45,688 nucleotides of DNA from Rhodocyclaceae bacterium (GCA_018883265.1 VEQK01000013.1:1-45688), one strand, 5' to 3'. Shown: positions 35,031 to 44,506, counted from the stretch's first letter. Program-made: numbers and translations. Notes: a model not told the origin generated them from the letters alone.

Positions 35031-35696
35031 ATGGGTAGCTGGCATAACTTCCTGCAGGATCTGAGTGCTCAGTGGCCGGTGATCTGGTCTGGGCTGCTTG
35101 ATACGCTGCATCTGACCGTGACGATCAGCGTGTCCGGTTTTTTGCTGGGCATTGCCGTCTTCTATTGCAGCATCAGCCGCTACGTGCTGATTCGCAAGCT
35201 GACCGAGGCCTACATTTCTTTTTTCATCGGCATGCCGCTGATCGTATTGCTATTCCTGATGTATTACGGGCTACCGCAATGGGGTATCAAGCTGGAGCCG
35301 TTTACCGTGGCGGTGATCGGCTTTACGATGAACGTGGCGGCCTATAACGCGGCCTACTTGACGACCGCCTACAACAGCCTGGATCAGATTGAGCTGGAAG
35401 CAGCTCGCGCACAGGGTTTTAGCGAACCCCAGGTTTTCCGCTACATCACGCTGCCGCAGGTGCTTCGCTTCTCGGTGCCGGCGCTCACCAATCAGGTGAT
35501 CGGTAATCTCAAGGATAGTTCCGTTGCATTTCTGATCCAGTACACCGAGTTTTTTGCCCGGATTCAGGAGCTGGCATCGTATAACTTTCAGTTTTTCAAA
35601 GCGTATATGTTTGCGGCAGTCGTCTATCTGCTGCTGGTTTCCGTGATCGTAATCGTTGCTCGGATGATTGAGCGACGCATCTGCGTCATCGGATAA
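35031..35696 (+). CDS. Polar amino acid ABC transporter permease 2
   Basis: The 221-aa permease carries IGMPLIVLLFLMYYGLPQWG and the EAA loop EAARAQGFSEPQVFRYITLPQ. It pairs with permease 1 on the other side of the ATPase gene, an order seen for some glutamine- and cystine-type importers. It starts 8 bases after the ATPase stop. Confidence 0.9.
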   Translation: MGSWHNFLQDLSAQWPVIWSGLLDTLHLTVTISVSGFLLGIAVFYCSISRYVLIRKLTEAYISFFIGMPLIVLLFLMYYGLPQWGIKLEPFTVAVIGFTMNVAAYNAAYLTTAYNSLDQIELEAARAQGFSEPQVFRYITLPQVLRFSVPALTNQVIGNLKDSSVAFLIQYTEFFARIQELASYNFQFFKAYMFAAVVYLLLVSVIVIVARMIERRICVIG

Positions 35697-35716
35697 ATGG
35701 GTTCAAAAGGTTAGAG

Positions 35717-36709
35717 ATGGATTACACAATCAGAGAGATGCATGCTGGAGACGTTGATCAGCTGGTAGCCTTGGTGCGCAAGTGCTACGACGATGGTTAT
35801 CCCAATAAAATCATGTACGAAGCCGAGGAGATCTTGAAAGCGCTGAGTGAAGGTCTTCTGCGTTCGGTCGTGTCACTGGATAACAACGGCAAGCTGGTTG
35901 GACATTGCGCGCTGACCTTTGCGGTTGCTGGTGCGCCCGTGCCCGAGGCCGGCAAGATGATTGTCGACCCCGATTGTCGCGGCCAGCACCTCTCTAACCA
36001 CCTGGCGGAACACCGAAAGGCCTTGGCCAGCGAGAATGATCTGGTGGGCTACTGGTCTGAATGCGTGACCAATCATCCCTTCAGCCAGCACGAGATCATT
36101 GACTCTGGCGGCGTGGAAACGGGCGCATTTATCGGAAAAGACGCGCCAACCTGGCACATGGCGGGAGTCAACAATGTGACGGATGTGCGTTTGTCATTAA
36201 TGACCTTTTACATTCCGATGAAAGAGGCACAGACACGGTCGATTCATCTGGCAGGTCCCTATGCTGAATTCGCCCGGTCGCTTGCCAACGAGCTTGGCCT
36301 GAAGCGGGAGATTGTTGACGAGGCAGGTGCGGAATCGGTCAACACGGAATACACGTATCGGGCTAATACGGCAAACCAGTTTGCCCAGATCGATGTTTCG
36401 GTCGTTGGTATCGATATCGGCGAAAAGATGGAATCCTTGCTGCAAGCGCTTAAGGCAGATGGCATTGAAGTCTTTCACCTGGACCTCCCCCTGAATCAGC
36501 CCAATGCGCTTGCTGCCGTGACGGCACTGGAAGGATTGGGCTTTTTCTGGGCGGCCTGGCTGCCGGAGTATGCGCACACCGGAGATGTACTGCGTCTCCA
36601 GAAAACCGATACCCCTGTGAATCCGGATGAAATCATTTGTGCCAGAGAGCATGGCGAACGGATCAAACAACATATCCTTGCCGAACGCCAACGCGTCATG
36701 CAGCTCTAA
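35717..36709 (+). CDS. GNAT acetyltransferase with extra C-terminal domain
   Basis: The 330-aa protein has an N-terminal GNAT domain, about 1-160, with IVDPDCRGQHLSNHL as the acetyl-CoA motif. A second half of about 170 residues follows (IDVSVVGIDIGEKMESLLQALKADGIEVFHLDLPL and LEGLGFFWAAWLPEY). GGTTAGAG-type ribosome site and a 20-base gap place it in the transporter operon, so it may acetylate or detoxify the transported compound. The substrate is unknown. Confidence 0.82.
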   Translation: MDYTIREMHAGDVDQLVALVRKCYDDGYPNKIMYEAEEILKALSEGLLRSVVSLDNNGKLVGHCALTFAVAGAPVPEAGKMIVDPDCRGQHLSNHLAEHRKALASENDLVGYWSECVTNHPFSQHEIIDSGGVETGAFIGKDAPTWHMAGVNNVTDVRLSLMTFYIPMKEAQTRSIHLAGPYAEFARSLANELGLKREIVDEAGAESVNTEYTYRANTANQFAQIDVSVVGIDIGEKMESLLQALKADGIEVFHLDLPLNQPNALAAVTALEGLGFFWAAWLPEYAHTGDVLRLQKTDTPVNPDEIICAREHGERIKQHILAERQRVMQL

Positions 36710-36727
36710 AAATACCGGGAGTGATCA

Positions 36728-37108
36728 ATGAATACGTTGGAGCCGTCATCGCTCAATACACTGGCCGAGTCGCTGGAGCAGAAGACGCTGGATCTCATTC
36801 AGGCAGGCCGCTGGCAGGAGCTGGATGCGATGATCGCGCCGGAATGTCAGTTTGCGACCCATCAGGGTGTCTTTGATAAATCACGGGCAATTAGCCTGAT
36901 GCAGGAAATGCAGCTCACGGCGGCCACCATGCGTCACATCAACGCGACCCGTTGCGGTGATAATCTCATCGTGAGTTTTGAGCTGGCCTGTACCGAGCGG
37001 ATCAATGGGCAGCCTCAGTCCAGAGACTTTAGCCCGCGGCTTAGCGTCTGGAAGAGGGTAGGCAATGCATATCTCTGTATTGCCTACGGGGATTTCAATA
37101 GAGTTTGA
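36728..37108 (+). CDS. NTF2/SnoaL-like small protein
   Basis: The 126-aa protein has the cone-like NTF2 pattern: an N-terminal helix (KTLDLIQAGRWQELDAMIAPECQFATHQGVFDKS), then strands ending RLSVWKRVGNAYLCIAYGDFN. Such domains serve as small enzymes or as protein-interaction modules. It closes the transporter operon, 18 bases after the GNAT gene. No catalytic role can be assigned. Confidence 0.7.
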   Translation: MNTLEPSSLNTLAESLEQKTLDLIQAGRWQELDAMIAPECQFATHQGVFDKSRAISLMQEMQLTAATMRHINATRCGDNLIVSFELACTERINGQPQSRDFSPRLSVWKRVGNAYLCIAYGDFNRV

Positions 37109-37131
37109 CGGCGCAGGTAGTTTGGGCCGTC

Positions 37132-38772
37132 TCAGATTTTTTTCTTGAGCGCATCCGTCAGGCGGGTTAAAGCAGGGCTGATCTTACCCTGGGGCACGCA
37201 GGCGCGAATGATGAACAGATCATTCTGTGACGTTGCCTCTTTCAGCGCCGCATCGAGATCTTCCTCTGTTTCACAGAGGAATCCCTTCCCGGTACCGAAC
37301 GCCATTGGCAGGATTTCGGAACGTAACAGCGGGATGTTGTTGAATGGCCCATCCATCATCGGGCGTTGCGTACCGTATCCCTTGTTATCGACCACGATCA
37401 CAATAGGTTTTACGCCGTGGAACACAGCGCTTAATACTTCAAGACCCGTCATCAGGAAAGCCCCGTCGCCAACCAGCACGATCGGGCGGCGTTCCGGGTC
37501 TGCTCGTCCGGCGCCCATAGCCGCTGGAACCGCATAACCCATGGTGGCGTAGTATGCGCTGGAGAGAGCCCAGGCCGGGGCTGCCAGCTCCACCGAGGCA
37601 AACAGACAATCACCGGGTTCGATAATGAGTCCGAAACGATCGTCAATCACGGCGGATACACACTCCATGATTCTTTCAACGGAAAGCGCTTTGTCGGCGA
37701 CTGGCGTAAAGTCGGGTGCAATATGGAGACCCCGCCCATGTTCGTGGAAGTTGCGCTCTTTTGCGGCCTTGATCAGGGCCGGCAAGAATGCCCAGAGTGG
37801 TACATCCTGATAGGTGCGGTGGCCGATCGTGATATGGGTATCCGTGCATTCGATAAGATGTTCGCGATCCAGCTTTTGCGTAAAACCACCCATGACCAGA
37901 TCGGCAAAAGGGACGCCAAAGGTGATGAGTGGGAAGGCATTTTCAACCGCATGAATCACGGGCTCCGGGCTGACCGCGCCCATGTAGACACCCAGCGACA
38001 TCGGGTGACGTTCTGACATCACACCTTTGGAGAGCGATGTCGTGGCAATAGGCACGCCGAAGTTCTCGGCAAAGGCCAGGATATGTTCACTCAATCCCCG
38101 GCGCAGAGCCATGACGCCGACCAGTGCAACGGCAGAACGGGGATCCTCTAACAGCGTAAGCGCATCATTAACCGCCAGTTCGAGGCGGCGTTCGTTCACC
38201 GGAGGCAAATTAATATCCAGAGACTCTGGCGAATCGGGAATAGGGGTGTCCACAATATCCCGAGGGACTTCAATATAGCCGGGCCTCTGGTGCGTGATCA
38301 TTTCTTTAATGACGCGGTCAATCTCGGCTGTGGCGGTTAAAGGGTTGTCCAGAACGGCTTGCGCCACGGTAATGTCTTTGAAGACATCCAGCTGGGTATT
38401 AAAGTCTTTGACTTTATGATGGAGCATTGGGTCACCCTGACGCTCTTTCATGCCCGGCGCGCCGCTGATCACCAGCAGGGGTACCTGCTCGGCCCAGGCG
38501 CCCGCAGTGGCATTGACCACTTTCAGCCCGCCGACCGAATAGGTGGTTGCACAAACACCAAAACCCCGTAAACGCGCATACGCATCGGCGGCAAAGGCTG
38601 CACCCTGTTCGTCGGCCGCAACAAGGATCGGAAAATTGTGATGGACGATGCGATCAAAAAGCCGCAGCGCAAAGTCGCCGACGATGCCAAAGCCCTCGTC
38701 GATGCCCAATTCCCTGAACCGTCGCACCATAAATTCGGGGATGGTGGTGTAGTTGGCTGAAGATTGTTCCAT
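37132..38772 (-). CDS. ThDP-dependent 2-keto-acid decarboxylase (pyruvate/indolepyruvate-type)
   Basis: The 546-aa enzyme has the three-domain layout of pyruvate- and indolepyruvate-type decarboxylases. The N-terminal pyrimidine-binding domain carries catalytic Glu55 in AADEQGAAFAADAYAR. The C-terminal diphosphate-binding domain has GDGAFLMTGLEVLSA and VDNKGYGTQRP (GDG to N motif). It would release CO2 from a 2-keto acid to give an aldehyde. ATG at 38772 is chosen (MEQSSANYTTIPEF); the 41 codons upstream look non-coding. It converges with the amino acid transporter operon and diverges from a carbonic anhydrase gene, suggesting, but not proving, use of transported amino-acid carbon. Confidence 0.88.
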   Translation of the reverse strand: MEQSSANYTTIPEFMVRRFRELGIDEGFGIVGDFALRLFDRIVHHNFPILVAADEQGAAFAADAYARLRGFGVCATTYSVGGLKVVNATAGAWAEQVPLLVISGAPGMKERQGDPMLHHKVKDFNTQLDVFKDITVAQAVLDNPLTATAEIDRVIKEMITHQRPGYIEVPRDIVDTPIPDSPESLDINLPPVNERRLELAVNDALTLLEDPRSAVALVGVMALRRGLSEHILAFAENFGVPIATTSLSKGVMSERHPMSLGVYMGAVSPEPVIHAVENAFPLITFGVPFADLVMGGFTQKLDREHLIECTDTHITIGHRTYQDVPLWAFLPALIKAAKERNFHEHGRGLHIAPDFTPVADKALSVERIMECVSAVIDDRFGLIIEPGDCLFASVELAAPAWALSSAYYATMGYAVPAAMGAGRADPERRPIVLVGDGAFLMTGLEVLSAVFHGVKPIVIVVDNKGYGTQRPMMDGPFNNIPLLRSEILPMAFGTGKGFLCETEEDLDAALKEATSQNDLFIIRACVPQGKISPALTRLTDALKKKI

Positions 38773-38893
38773 GATCGATATTCCGGGAAGACAAAGGGTG
38801 CAATAGAAGTTGGGCGAAAAAACTGTGATTATGTTCGCATAATTCCTGGCCAAAACAGTAAGAAATTGGCTTTGTGACTCATAATTGCCAACC

Positions 38894-40039
38894 ATGAAAG
38901 CACAGTTCTATTTTCTGACATCCGAAGACGCGCAACCACTTCAATACGTTCGCGATTTCTTCCGGCAATATCTGACGGGCCTGGGCGTCGATCTAAGCTT
39001 CCAGGATTTTGACAAGGAGATGGCCTCGCTGCCGGGCGATTATGCACCACCGCGGGGCGCGTTAATCTATGCAGAGCTCGAAAGACAACCCGCCGGTTGT
39101 GTTGGGATTCGCCCATTATCTGAAACCGTCTGTGAACTGAAACGGCTTTATGTTTCTCCAGAGTGCCGTGGCCATGGCATAGGTCATCAGCTGGCAATCC
39201 ACGCGATTCAATCTGCCCGAAAGTTGGGGTATCGCAAAATCATGCTCGACACGATTCCAAGCATGCGCATTGCGATCAAGCTGTATCGCGAACTTGGTTT
39301 TCAGGAGGCGCCTGCCTATTACCAATCGCCGATTGAGGGCACGCAGTTTCTGGCTCTGGATCTGGAAAACTGGTCCGATGACGAAAAACACAATGACGAA
39401 CTGAACCATTTGTTCGACTTCAATGTCGCCTGGGCCAAGCAAATGACCCAGGTGGATCCGGATTACTTCGAGAAACTTTCAAAGATTCAATTGCCGGAGT
39501 ATCTCTGGATCGGGTGTTCCGATTCGCGGGTTCCTGCTAACCAGATCGTCGGCTTGATGCCGGGCGAAGTCTTTGTTCATCGGAATATTGCCAACCTGGT
39601 CATTCACACTGATCTGAACTGTTTATCCGTGACGCAGTTCGCGATTGATGTGCTCAAAATCAAACACATCATGGTCGTGGGGCACTATGGGTGTGGCGGC
39701 ATTGGCGCTGCGCTGAACCAGACGCGTGTTGGTTTGGCTGATCTCTGGTTGCAGCACATACAGGACATTCACACCAAGTTCCGCCCGTACCTCGAGTCGC
39801 TACCGGAAAACGAGCGTCACGACAAACTCTGCGAGATCAATGTCGTAGAACAGGTGATGAACCTATGCAGCTCGGTCGTCGTTAAAGATGCCTGGCAGCG
39901 CGGGCAGAAGTTCACGATTCATGGCTGGATTTACAACCTGAATGATGGGTGTTTGCGTAATCTTGGTGTGACGGTCAGCGCCGATGACGATGCCACGGCG
40001 GTTTGTCAGAAGGCGCTAAAGGCCCTGGGAATCAACTGA
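38894..40039 (+). CDS. Fusion of GNAT acetyltransferase and beta-carbonic anhydrase
   Basis: This single 381-aa frame joins two domains. Residues 1-157 form a GNAT domain with the acetyl-CoA motif SPECRGHGIGHQL. Residues 165-381 form a full-length Can-type beta-carbonic anhydrase with the zinc site C208, H264 and C267 (GCSDSR and GHYGCGG), the D210/R212 dyad and NIANLVIHTDLNCLS. The linker, about 158-168, is short, acidic and free of stops. The anhydrase part alone matches the length of E. coli Can, so it is complete. ATG at 38894 is used. No signal peptide is seen, so it should be cytosolic. Confidence 0.93.
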   Translation: MKAQFYFLTSEDAQPLQYVRDFFRQYLTGLGVDLSFQDFDKEMASLPGDYAPPRGALIYAELERQPAGCVGIRPLSETVCELKRLYVSPECRGHGIGHQLAIHAIQSARKLGYRKIMLDTIPSMRIAIKLYRELGFQEAPAYYQSPIEGTQFLALDLENWSDDEKHNDELNHLFDFNVAWAKQMTQVDPDYFEKLSKIQLPEYLWIGCSDSRVPANQIVGLMPGEVFVHRNIANLVIHTDLNCLSVTQFAIDVLKIKHIMVVGHYGCGGIGAALNQTRVGLADLWLQHIQDIHTKFRPYLESLPENERHDKLCEINVVEQVMNLCSSVVVKDAWQRGQKFTIHGWIYNLNDGCLRNLGVTVSADDDATAVCQKALKALGIN

Positions 40040-40808
40040 CGCACGGGTTTGAGTTTTTGAAGTGCGTGTAACGAGTTTGTAGGCTTTGGCTAGATTCTTT
40101 GGCATAGATCCAGGCTTCATGCCAGGTGTGTTTAGCCAGCGCTTGTGCATTGCCGAGGCCAGCCTTGATGCACTGCACGTGAAAAAACTCTGGCGGCTCG
40201 GGGTAGTCATACTCGGTGGCATGGTTGACGACTAGCGCCTGCGATTCGACGGTCAGATTCGTCCAGGATTCTCTGATCCTTCCCATGTAGTGTCGCATGT
40301 AGGCTGCGCGGTCTTCAGAGGGTTCACGGAAAATATCGATCAGTACGAATCGGCCATCGGGAGTTAGTGCTCTGGAGATTTGTTCAATAAGCAGTTGTTT
40401 GTTATTGGCGCTGAGGTGATGAATGGCATAACTGCTAAATACCAGATCCAGGCTCTGGTCAGGTTGTTCGGATGCTACGTTTAGCATGTCATCGCAGATT
40501 AGCTTGGCTGAAATGGCCAAGGCATCAATCTGGCGATGTGCGATTTCCAAAGCGGGCTGGCTGAGGTCGCAGGCAATGTAAGAACCGATGCGCTCGGGCG
40601 GCAATAACCTGAGCGTCATGCTGCCGTCGCCGCAGCCCAGATCAAGAATGCTTAACTTTTTATTGGGCCTGAAGGATATTAGAGAATCTCTGACCGCGTC
40701 AGAGATTTCCCTGTGGAACATGTAGTTGTTCTCAATAATTTGCTGATAGAGCTGCCACGACTTTAAAAAGACCTCGACAGCGGCTTGATCGATATTGGCG
40801 TGTTGCAT
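40032..40808 (-). CDS. SAM-dependent methyltransferase
   Basis: The 258-aa class I methyltransferase has motif I ILDLGCGDGSMTLRL at about 54-68, an acidic second motif (YIACDLSQPALEIA), IHHL at the end of motif IV and a post-motif ALTPDGRFVLIDIF. The substrate is unknown; a small molecule or a lipid are both possible. Its 3' end overlaps the end of the fusion gene by 8 bases. It lies 9 bases downstream of the exported carbonic anhydrase gene and is probably cotranscribed with it. Confidence 0.85.
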   Translation of the reverse strand: MQHANIDQAAVEVFLKSWQLYQQIIENNYMFHREISDAVRDSLISFRPNKKLSILDLGCGDGSMTLRLLPPERIGSYIACDLSQPALEIAHRQIDALAISAKLICDDMLNVASEQPDQSLDLVFSSYAIHHLSANNKQLLIEQISRALTPDGRFVLIDIFREPSEDRAAYMRHYMGRIRESWTNLTVESQALVVNHATEYDYPEPPEFFHVQCIKAGLGNAQALAKHTWHEAWIYAKESSQSLQTRYTHFKNSNPCVS

Positions 40809-40817
40809 AATTACGTG

Positions 40818-41546
40818 TTAGTCGTTGAGCAGGGTGACTTTTCCGGTTTTAAGATCATAGACACCGCCGACCACCTGCAGTTTTTTGGTTTGAACCAATC
40901 GACGGAGGAGGGGCGTTGAATTCCGCAGCGACTCCACGTTGAGGCGGACGTTCTCACGAGTGGCGGCTTCCTCCAGATCCTTCGGGTTTCGCTTCATGGC
41001 CGCATCAATGGCCGGGGTCAGGCTGGTAGCCAGCTGTTGAATATGTCCGGGGAAATCTTCATCGGATTTCACGGCCTTGATCGATGCTTTGATCGCCCCG
41101 CAGCTCGTATGCCCTAATACGAGGATCAGGGGGGATTGCAACACCGCAGTGCCATATTCCAGACTGGCCAGAATTTCGGGGGTGACAAAGTTACCGGCGA
41201 CCCGTGTGACAAAAAGATCACCTCTATCTGCATCAAAACAGAGTTCCGGACTGACGCGCGAGTCGGCGCAACTCAGAATGCAGGCATAGGGGTTTTGCCC
41301 CTGTGCCAGCGAGGCCCGCATAGCGGAAAAGCTGGCTGGCGTTGTCTTGTCCGCAACGTAGCGTTCGTTTCCTGCCATCAATCGTTGTAGCGCTTCTTGC
41401 GGGGAGATCACGTTTTCCGGTTTGGGCGGTTGTGCGCTCGCGGCAAATGCAGGCAAAACCGTCGTTGCAAACCCTGCGGTCGCCAGTTTGAGAAAATTGC
41501 GACGAGATTGCTGTGTTTTGTCTGTTGAATCACATACTGTGCACAT
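40818..41546 (-). CDS. Tat-exported beta-carbonic anhydrase
   Basis: The 242-aa protein begins with a twin-arginine signal, SRRNFLKLATAGFATTVLPAF, with R15-R16 and cleavage near AASA. It then carries the beta-anhydrase zinc site (C93 in SCADSR, D95, R97, H146 and C149 in LGHTSCGA). It should interconvert CO2 and bicarbonate in the periplasm. ATG at 41546 follows AGGAGCC; longer starts in this frame would hide the Tat signal. It differs strongly from the cytosolic fusion 0.8 kb away. Confidence 0.92.
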   Translation of the reverse strand: MCTVCDSTDKTQQSRRNFLKLATAGFATTVLPAFAASAQPPKPENVISPQEALQRLMAGNERYVADKTTPASFSAMRASLAQGQNPYACILSCADSRVSPELCFDADRGDLFVTRVAGNFVTPEILASLEYGTAVLQSPLILVLGHTSCGAIKASIKAVKSDEDFPGHIQQLATSLTPAIDAAMKRNPKDLEEAATRENVRLNVESLRNSTPLLRRLVQTKKLQVVGGVYDLKTGKVTLLND

Positions 41547-41649
41547 TTGAGGCTCCTGGCAAATGACGGGACTTGGGCTGGGGACGGCTTGGAGCAGACA
41601 ATCAAGCCCCATTTCTAGATGATCGTAGCAAAAAATGTGGGCATAAAAA

Positions 41650-41665
41650 CTGACAAATTCTGACA
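41650..41665. promoter_or_regulatory. TGTCAG direct repeat between carbonic anhydrase and response regulator genes
   Basis: On the plus strand CTGACA (41650-41655), AATT and CTGACA (41660-41665); on the minus strand TGTCAG-AATT-TGTCAG. The 10-base repeat nearly equals one near 44507. It could be a binding site for the OmpR-type regulator next to it, or a PhoB-like site for the carbonic anhydrase, which has a possible -10, TACGAT, downstream on the minus strand. Confidence 0.5.
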
Positions 41666-41738
41666 AAACCCGAAAATCAGGCGAAGAAAATACAATAAAT
41701 GCTATATTTTCCAGTGGGTTAATCAAAGAAAGAACGCT

Positions 41739-42422
41739 GTGAAAAGCAGAATACTGCTGGTTGAAGATGAAATTGATTTTCAGGAGACCTTAACTGAAAT
41801 CCTCATGCTTCAAGGCTATGAAGTCATTGCTTGTAACAGCGTTGCAAGTTTTGAGCGTTGGTATCGTCCATCCTCTTTTGATCTGGCGATTCTTGATCGT
41901 ACGTTACCGGATGGGGATGGCTTGGATATCCTCAGACGTATACGGGCGGAGGCATCGGTGCCGGTCCTGATGCTGACCGGGTTGGGGCACGTTGAGGAAA
42001 AAATTCTCGGCCTGGATGCCGATGCAGACCATTACCTGGTTAAGCCAGTTGATGTTCGTGAATTACTTTCGATCATCAAACGCGTACTTCGTCGGGAAAC
42101 ATTGGTGGCGAAAGAACCGGGCGTGTGGGTGCTTGATGTACATGGCTGGAAGCTGTTATCGCCCGAGGGCGTCACGGTTGCCCTGACGCACCGCGAATCC
42201 ATCTTGCTCACATGCTTTTCGGGTCAAAAAGGGTGTGCCATTCATCGCGATATTATTATCACCGCGTTGGGCTTTGATCCGTTGATATATGACCTGCGCC
42301 GCCTGGAAACCATGGTGTCCCGTTTGCGCAAGAAAATCGAACAGGCTGGCGCCATCGGACTTGATCTCCAGACAGTCTATGGTGTTGGTTATGCGTTGCA
42401 CACGCAGCTGATTGAAAGCTAG
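41739..42422 (+). CDS. OmpR-family response regulator
   Basis: The 227-aa protein has a receiver domain with E9-D10, phospho-acceptor Asp53 in ILDRTLPDGDG, T80 and K102 (LVKP). A winged-helix DNA-binding domain ends in TVYGVGYALHT. It starts at GTG 41739 with an A/G-rich stretch before it. The kinase gene is convergent, and the two stops overlap in the palindrome CTAG (42419-42422). The DNA-binding part is diverged from PhoB, so the targets differ. Confidence 0.88.
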   Translation: MKSRILLVEDEIDFQETLTEILMLQGYEVIACNSVASFERWYRPSSFDLAILDRTLPDGDGLDILRRIRAEASVPVLMLTGLGHVEEKILGLDADADHYLVKPVDVRELLSIIKRVLRRETLVAKEPGVWVLDVHGWKLLSPEGVTVALTHRESILLTCFSGQKGCAIHRDIIITALGFDPLIYDLRRLETMVSRLRKKIEQAGAIGLDLQTVYGVGYALHTQLIES

Positions 42423-44443
42423 ACCCGCTCGACGACAGGCGTTGAAATTGGAAGCCATAGGGTAATCGAAGAACCCTCGCCCAGTTCGCTGTCAATATCG
42501 ATACGCCCCTGATGCAACTCTACAATCCGATTAACAAAAGCCAACCCAAGGCCGGTTCCGGGAACGCCGCTACTTGCCTGATCCGCTCGTTGATAGGGTT
42601 GTAATACGGTTTCAATTTGCGCTTTGGAAATGCCACAGCCGTGATCCCGGATACATATGCCCAGAAAACGATCGACCTGTGTGGCCCCAACCGAGATTCT
42701 TGATCCCGGGGCGCTGTATTTGGCGGCGTTGTCGATTAGGTTGATCACTGCAATTTGTAATAAGTGGTCGTCCGCGATAATCGTCAGATCAGAGGGGCAT
42801 CGTAGAGCCGTAATCATGTGTTGGTCATGGTAGGTGCGGCAACTTTCGACGAGCTGATTCAGCCAGGGCTCCATTCGTATTGGCTGGAGATTGAGCTGGT
42901 TATCAACCGTTCGTATGCGGTCGCTCTCAAGCCATTGATCAAAAAGCGTTGTCAGTCGATGGACAGCGCTGCGAATAACGCTAGTCCGCTTGTGTGTTTT
43001 TTCTACCGTAGTCTCCGGTTCCATCTCAAGGATGGACGCCTGAGCGGCAATTGTGTTTAACGGATTACGGAACTCATGGGCAATCATTGCGCCAAAACGA
43101 ACGTATTGCTCGACCATTTGCTGTTCGCTCAGCAAAAGCTGTTGGAGTTTTTCTGTTCTGGCGCCTACGGCTTTTTCCAGCCGATCTTCTGAAAGCTGTA
43201 GTGCACGTACTGTGGCCTCTTGGGAGCTAATCAGTGCGTTCTGGGCATTTTCACGCTTGGCACGCTCGGATTGGAAACGATAAGCCAGGGCCAGTGAAAA
43301 AAGGAGCATCTCCAGACCGGAACTGATTTGAAAGGCGTAAAGCGTCAGCGGGTTGCTCGGAATCAAGTTGAAAACCCGTGCAGCAGCGACGAGAACGCCG
43401 AGACATAAAATCCCCCACGCGGCCAGAAAAAAGCGGGCGCTTCGAATGTTGTAGCGTATATTTCTAATGCAGGCAGCGCTGACTAGTATCGGTGTTAACA
43501 GCGATATCAAGAATAGAACTTGAAATAGCGGGGGCTGTGGAATTGGTAGATTGAGGGAAAGTCCGATCAATACGGCTAAGGCAGTAAATAACCCGATGAG
43601 CACTTGCAGGGCGCGGTGTGTTTTGGGAAGAAAGCGCCGTGTTTTCAAAAACCGTGTCGAGAATAATACCCCGACGCCGCCAGCAAGGCTCATTAGAACA
43701 GGCTGGGCAATGGCATCCCAATGCGGTGAGTCAGACCAGAGATAAATGCTGGCATAGCCATTTCCGGCAAAAATGGCTAACCCGGTCAGCAAGGTAAAAA
43801 GCGAATAAATGACATATTTGTCATCACGGATCATGATGAACAGCATCAGGTTATAGATCAGCAGGCTGATGAGGCCGCCAAAGTAGAGAAACTGAAAAAG
43901 GTTCTCCCAGGTCTGCAGTTCGTAAAAGTGCCGTTGCTCAACCAGCCTGATGGGTAGACTAATCGGGTACGTGGATTTGACCCGAAGATAGTAGGTTGTC
44001 GGCTGCGTGGTCAAACGCAGCGGGAATGCATAAAACCTGGAGTAAACGGGCCGGTTCTCGACCGGAATAAGACTGCCGTTCAGTAAAGGTGGCTGTCCTG
44101 GCGTATAAAGATCAATCTGGTTGATACCGAGATACGGAATCTCCAAGACCCAATTTTCTGCAATCGTAGGTGCCCGGTTGAGAGTGACGCGTATCCAGTT
44201 GGCCGATTGGGTAAAGCCCAGATTCAGAACATCGGATCCTGAGGGGACGGCAACAAATTCGCCGGCATTGACTGCAGCAGAAACAGAGGGCAGCGTTGCT
44301 TTCCCCGTTTTGTCCTCCCAGTAGCTAATATCTTGGTTGAGGCTCAATTCCCGGTCTGCTTGGCTAACGGTGAACGCGTACGATGGCGCTTGGCTAAAGG
44401 CCATCAGCCAGAGTAACACCGTGAATTTGAATGCTGTTCGCAT
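42419..44443 (-). CDS. 7TM-type (7TMR-DISM) sensor histidine kinase
   Basis: The 674-aa kinase has a signal peptide (about 1-23) and a periplasmic beta-rich ligand domain of the 7TMR-DISMED2 type, about 30-170 (FTQSANWIRVTLN, WVLEIPYLGINQIDLYTP). Seven membrane segments span about 185-390. A coiled-coil linker (391-450), the H-box GAMIAHEFRNPLNTIAA with His456 and ATPase boxes (NLIDNAAKYS, DHGCGIS, GTGLGLAFVN) complete it. DISMED2 domains are thought to bind carbohydrate-like ligands. It should phosphorylate the adjacent response regulator; the signal is unknown. Confidence 0.92.
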   Translation of the reverse strand: MRTAFKFTVLLWLMAFSQAPSYAFTVSQADRELSLNQDISYWEDKTGKATLPSVSAAVNAGEFVAVPSGSDVLNLGFTQSANWIRVTLNRAPTIAENWVLEIPYLGINQIDLYTPGQPPLLNGSLIPVENRPVYSRFYAFPLRLTTQPTTYYLRVKSTYPISLPIRLVEQRHFYELQTWENLFQFLYFGGLISLLIYNLMLFIMIRDDKYVIYSLFTLLTGLAIFAGNGYASIYLWSDSPHWDAIAQPVLMSLAGGVGVLFSTRFLKTRRFLPKTHRALQVLIGLFTALAVLIGLSLNLPIPQPPLFQVLFLISLLTPILVSAACIRNIRYNIRSARFFLAAWGILCLGVLVAAARVFNLIPSNPLTLYAFQISSGLEMLLFSLALAYRFQSERAKRENAQNALISSQEATVRALQLSEDRLEKAVGARTEKLQQLLLSEQQMVEQYVRFGAMIAHEFRNPLNTIAAQASILEMEPETTVEKTHKRTSVIRSAVHRLTTLFDQWLESDRIRTVDNQLNLQPIRMEPWLNQLVESCRTYHDQHMITALRCPSDLTIIADDHLLQIAVINLIDNAAKYSAPGSRISVGATQVDRFLGICIRDHGCGISKAQIETVLQPYQRADQASSGVPGTGLGLAFVNRIVELHQGRIDIDSELGEGSSITLWLPISTPVVERV

Positions 44444-44506
44444 TGATCTAAATAGTCATATCCCAAGGCAGTACTGTAATTCGACAAGGGGACTGACGAT
44501 ACAGAA

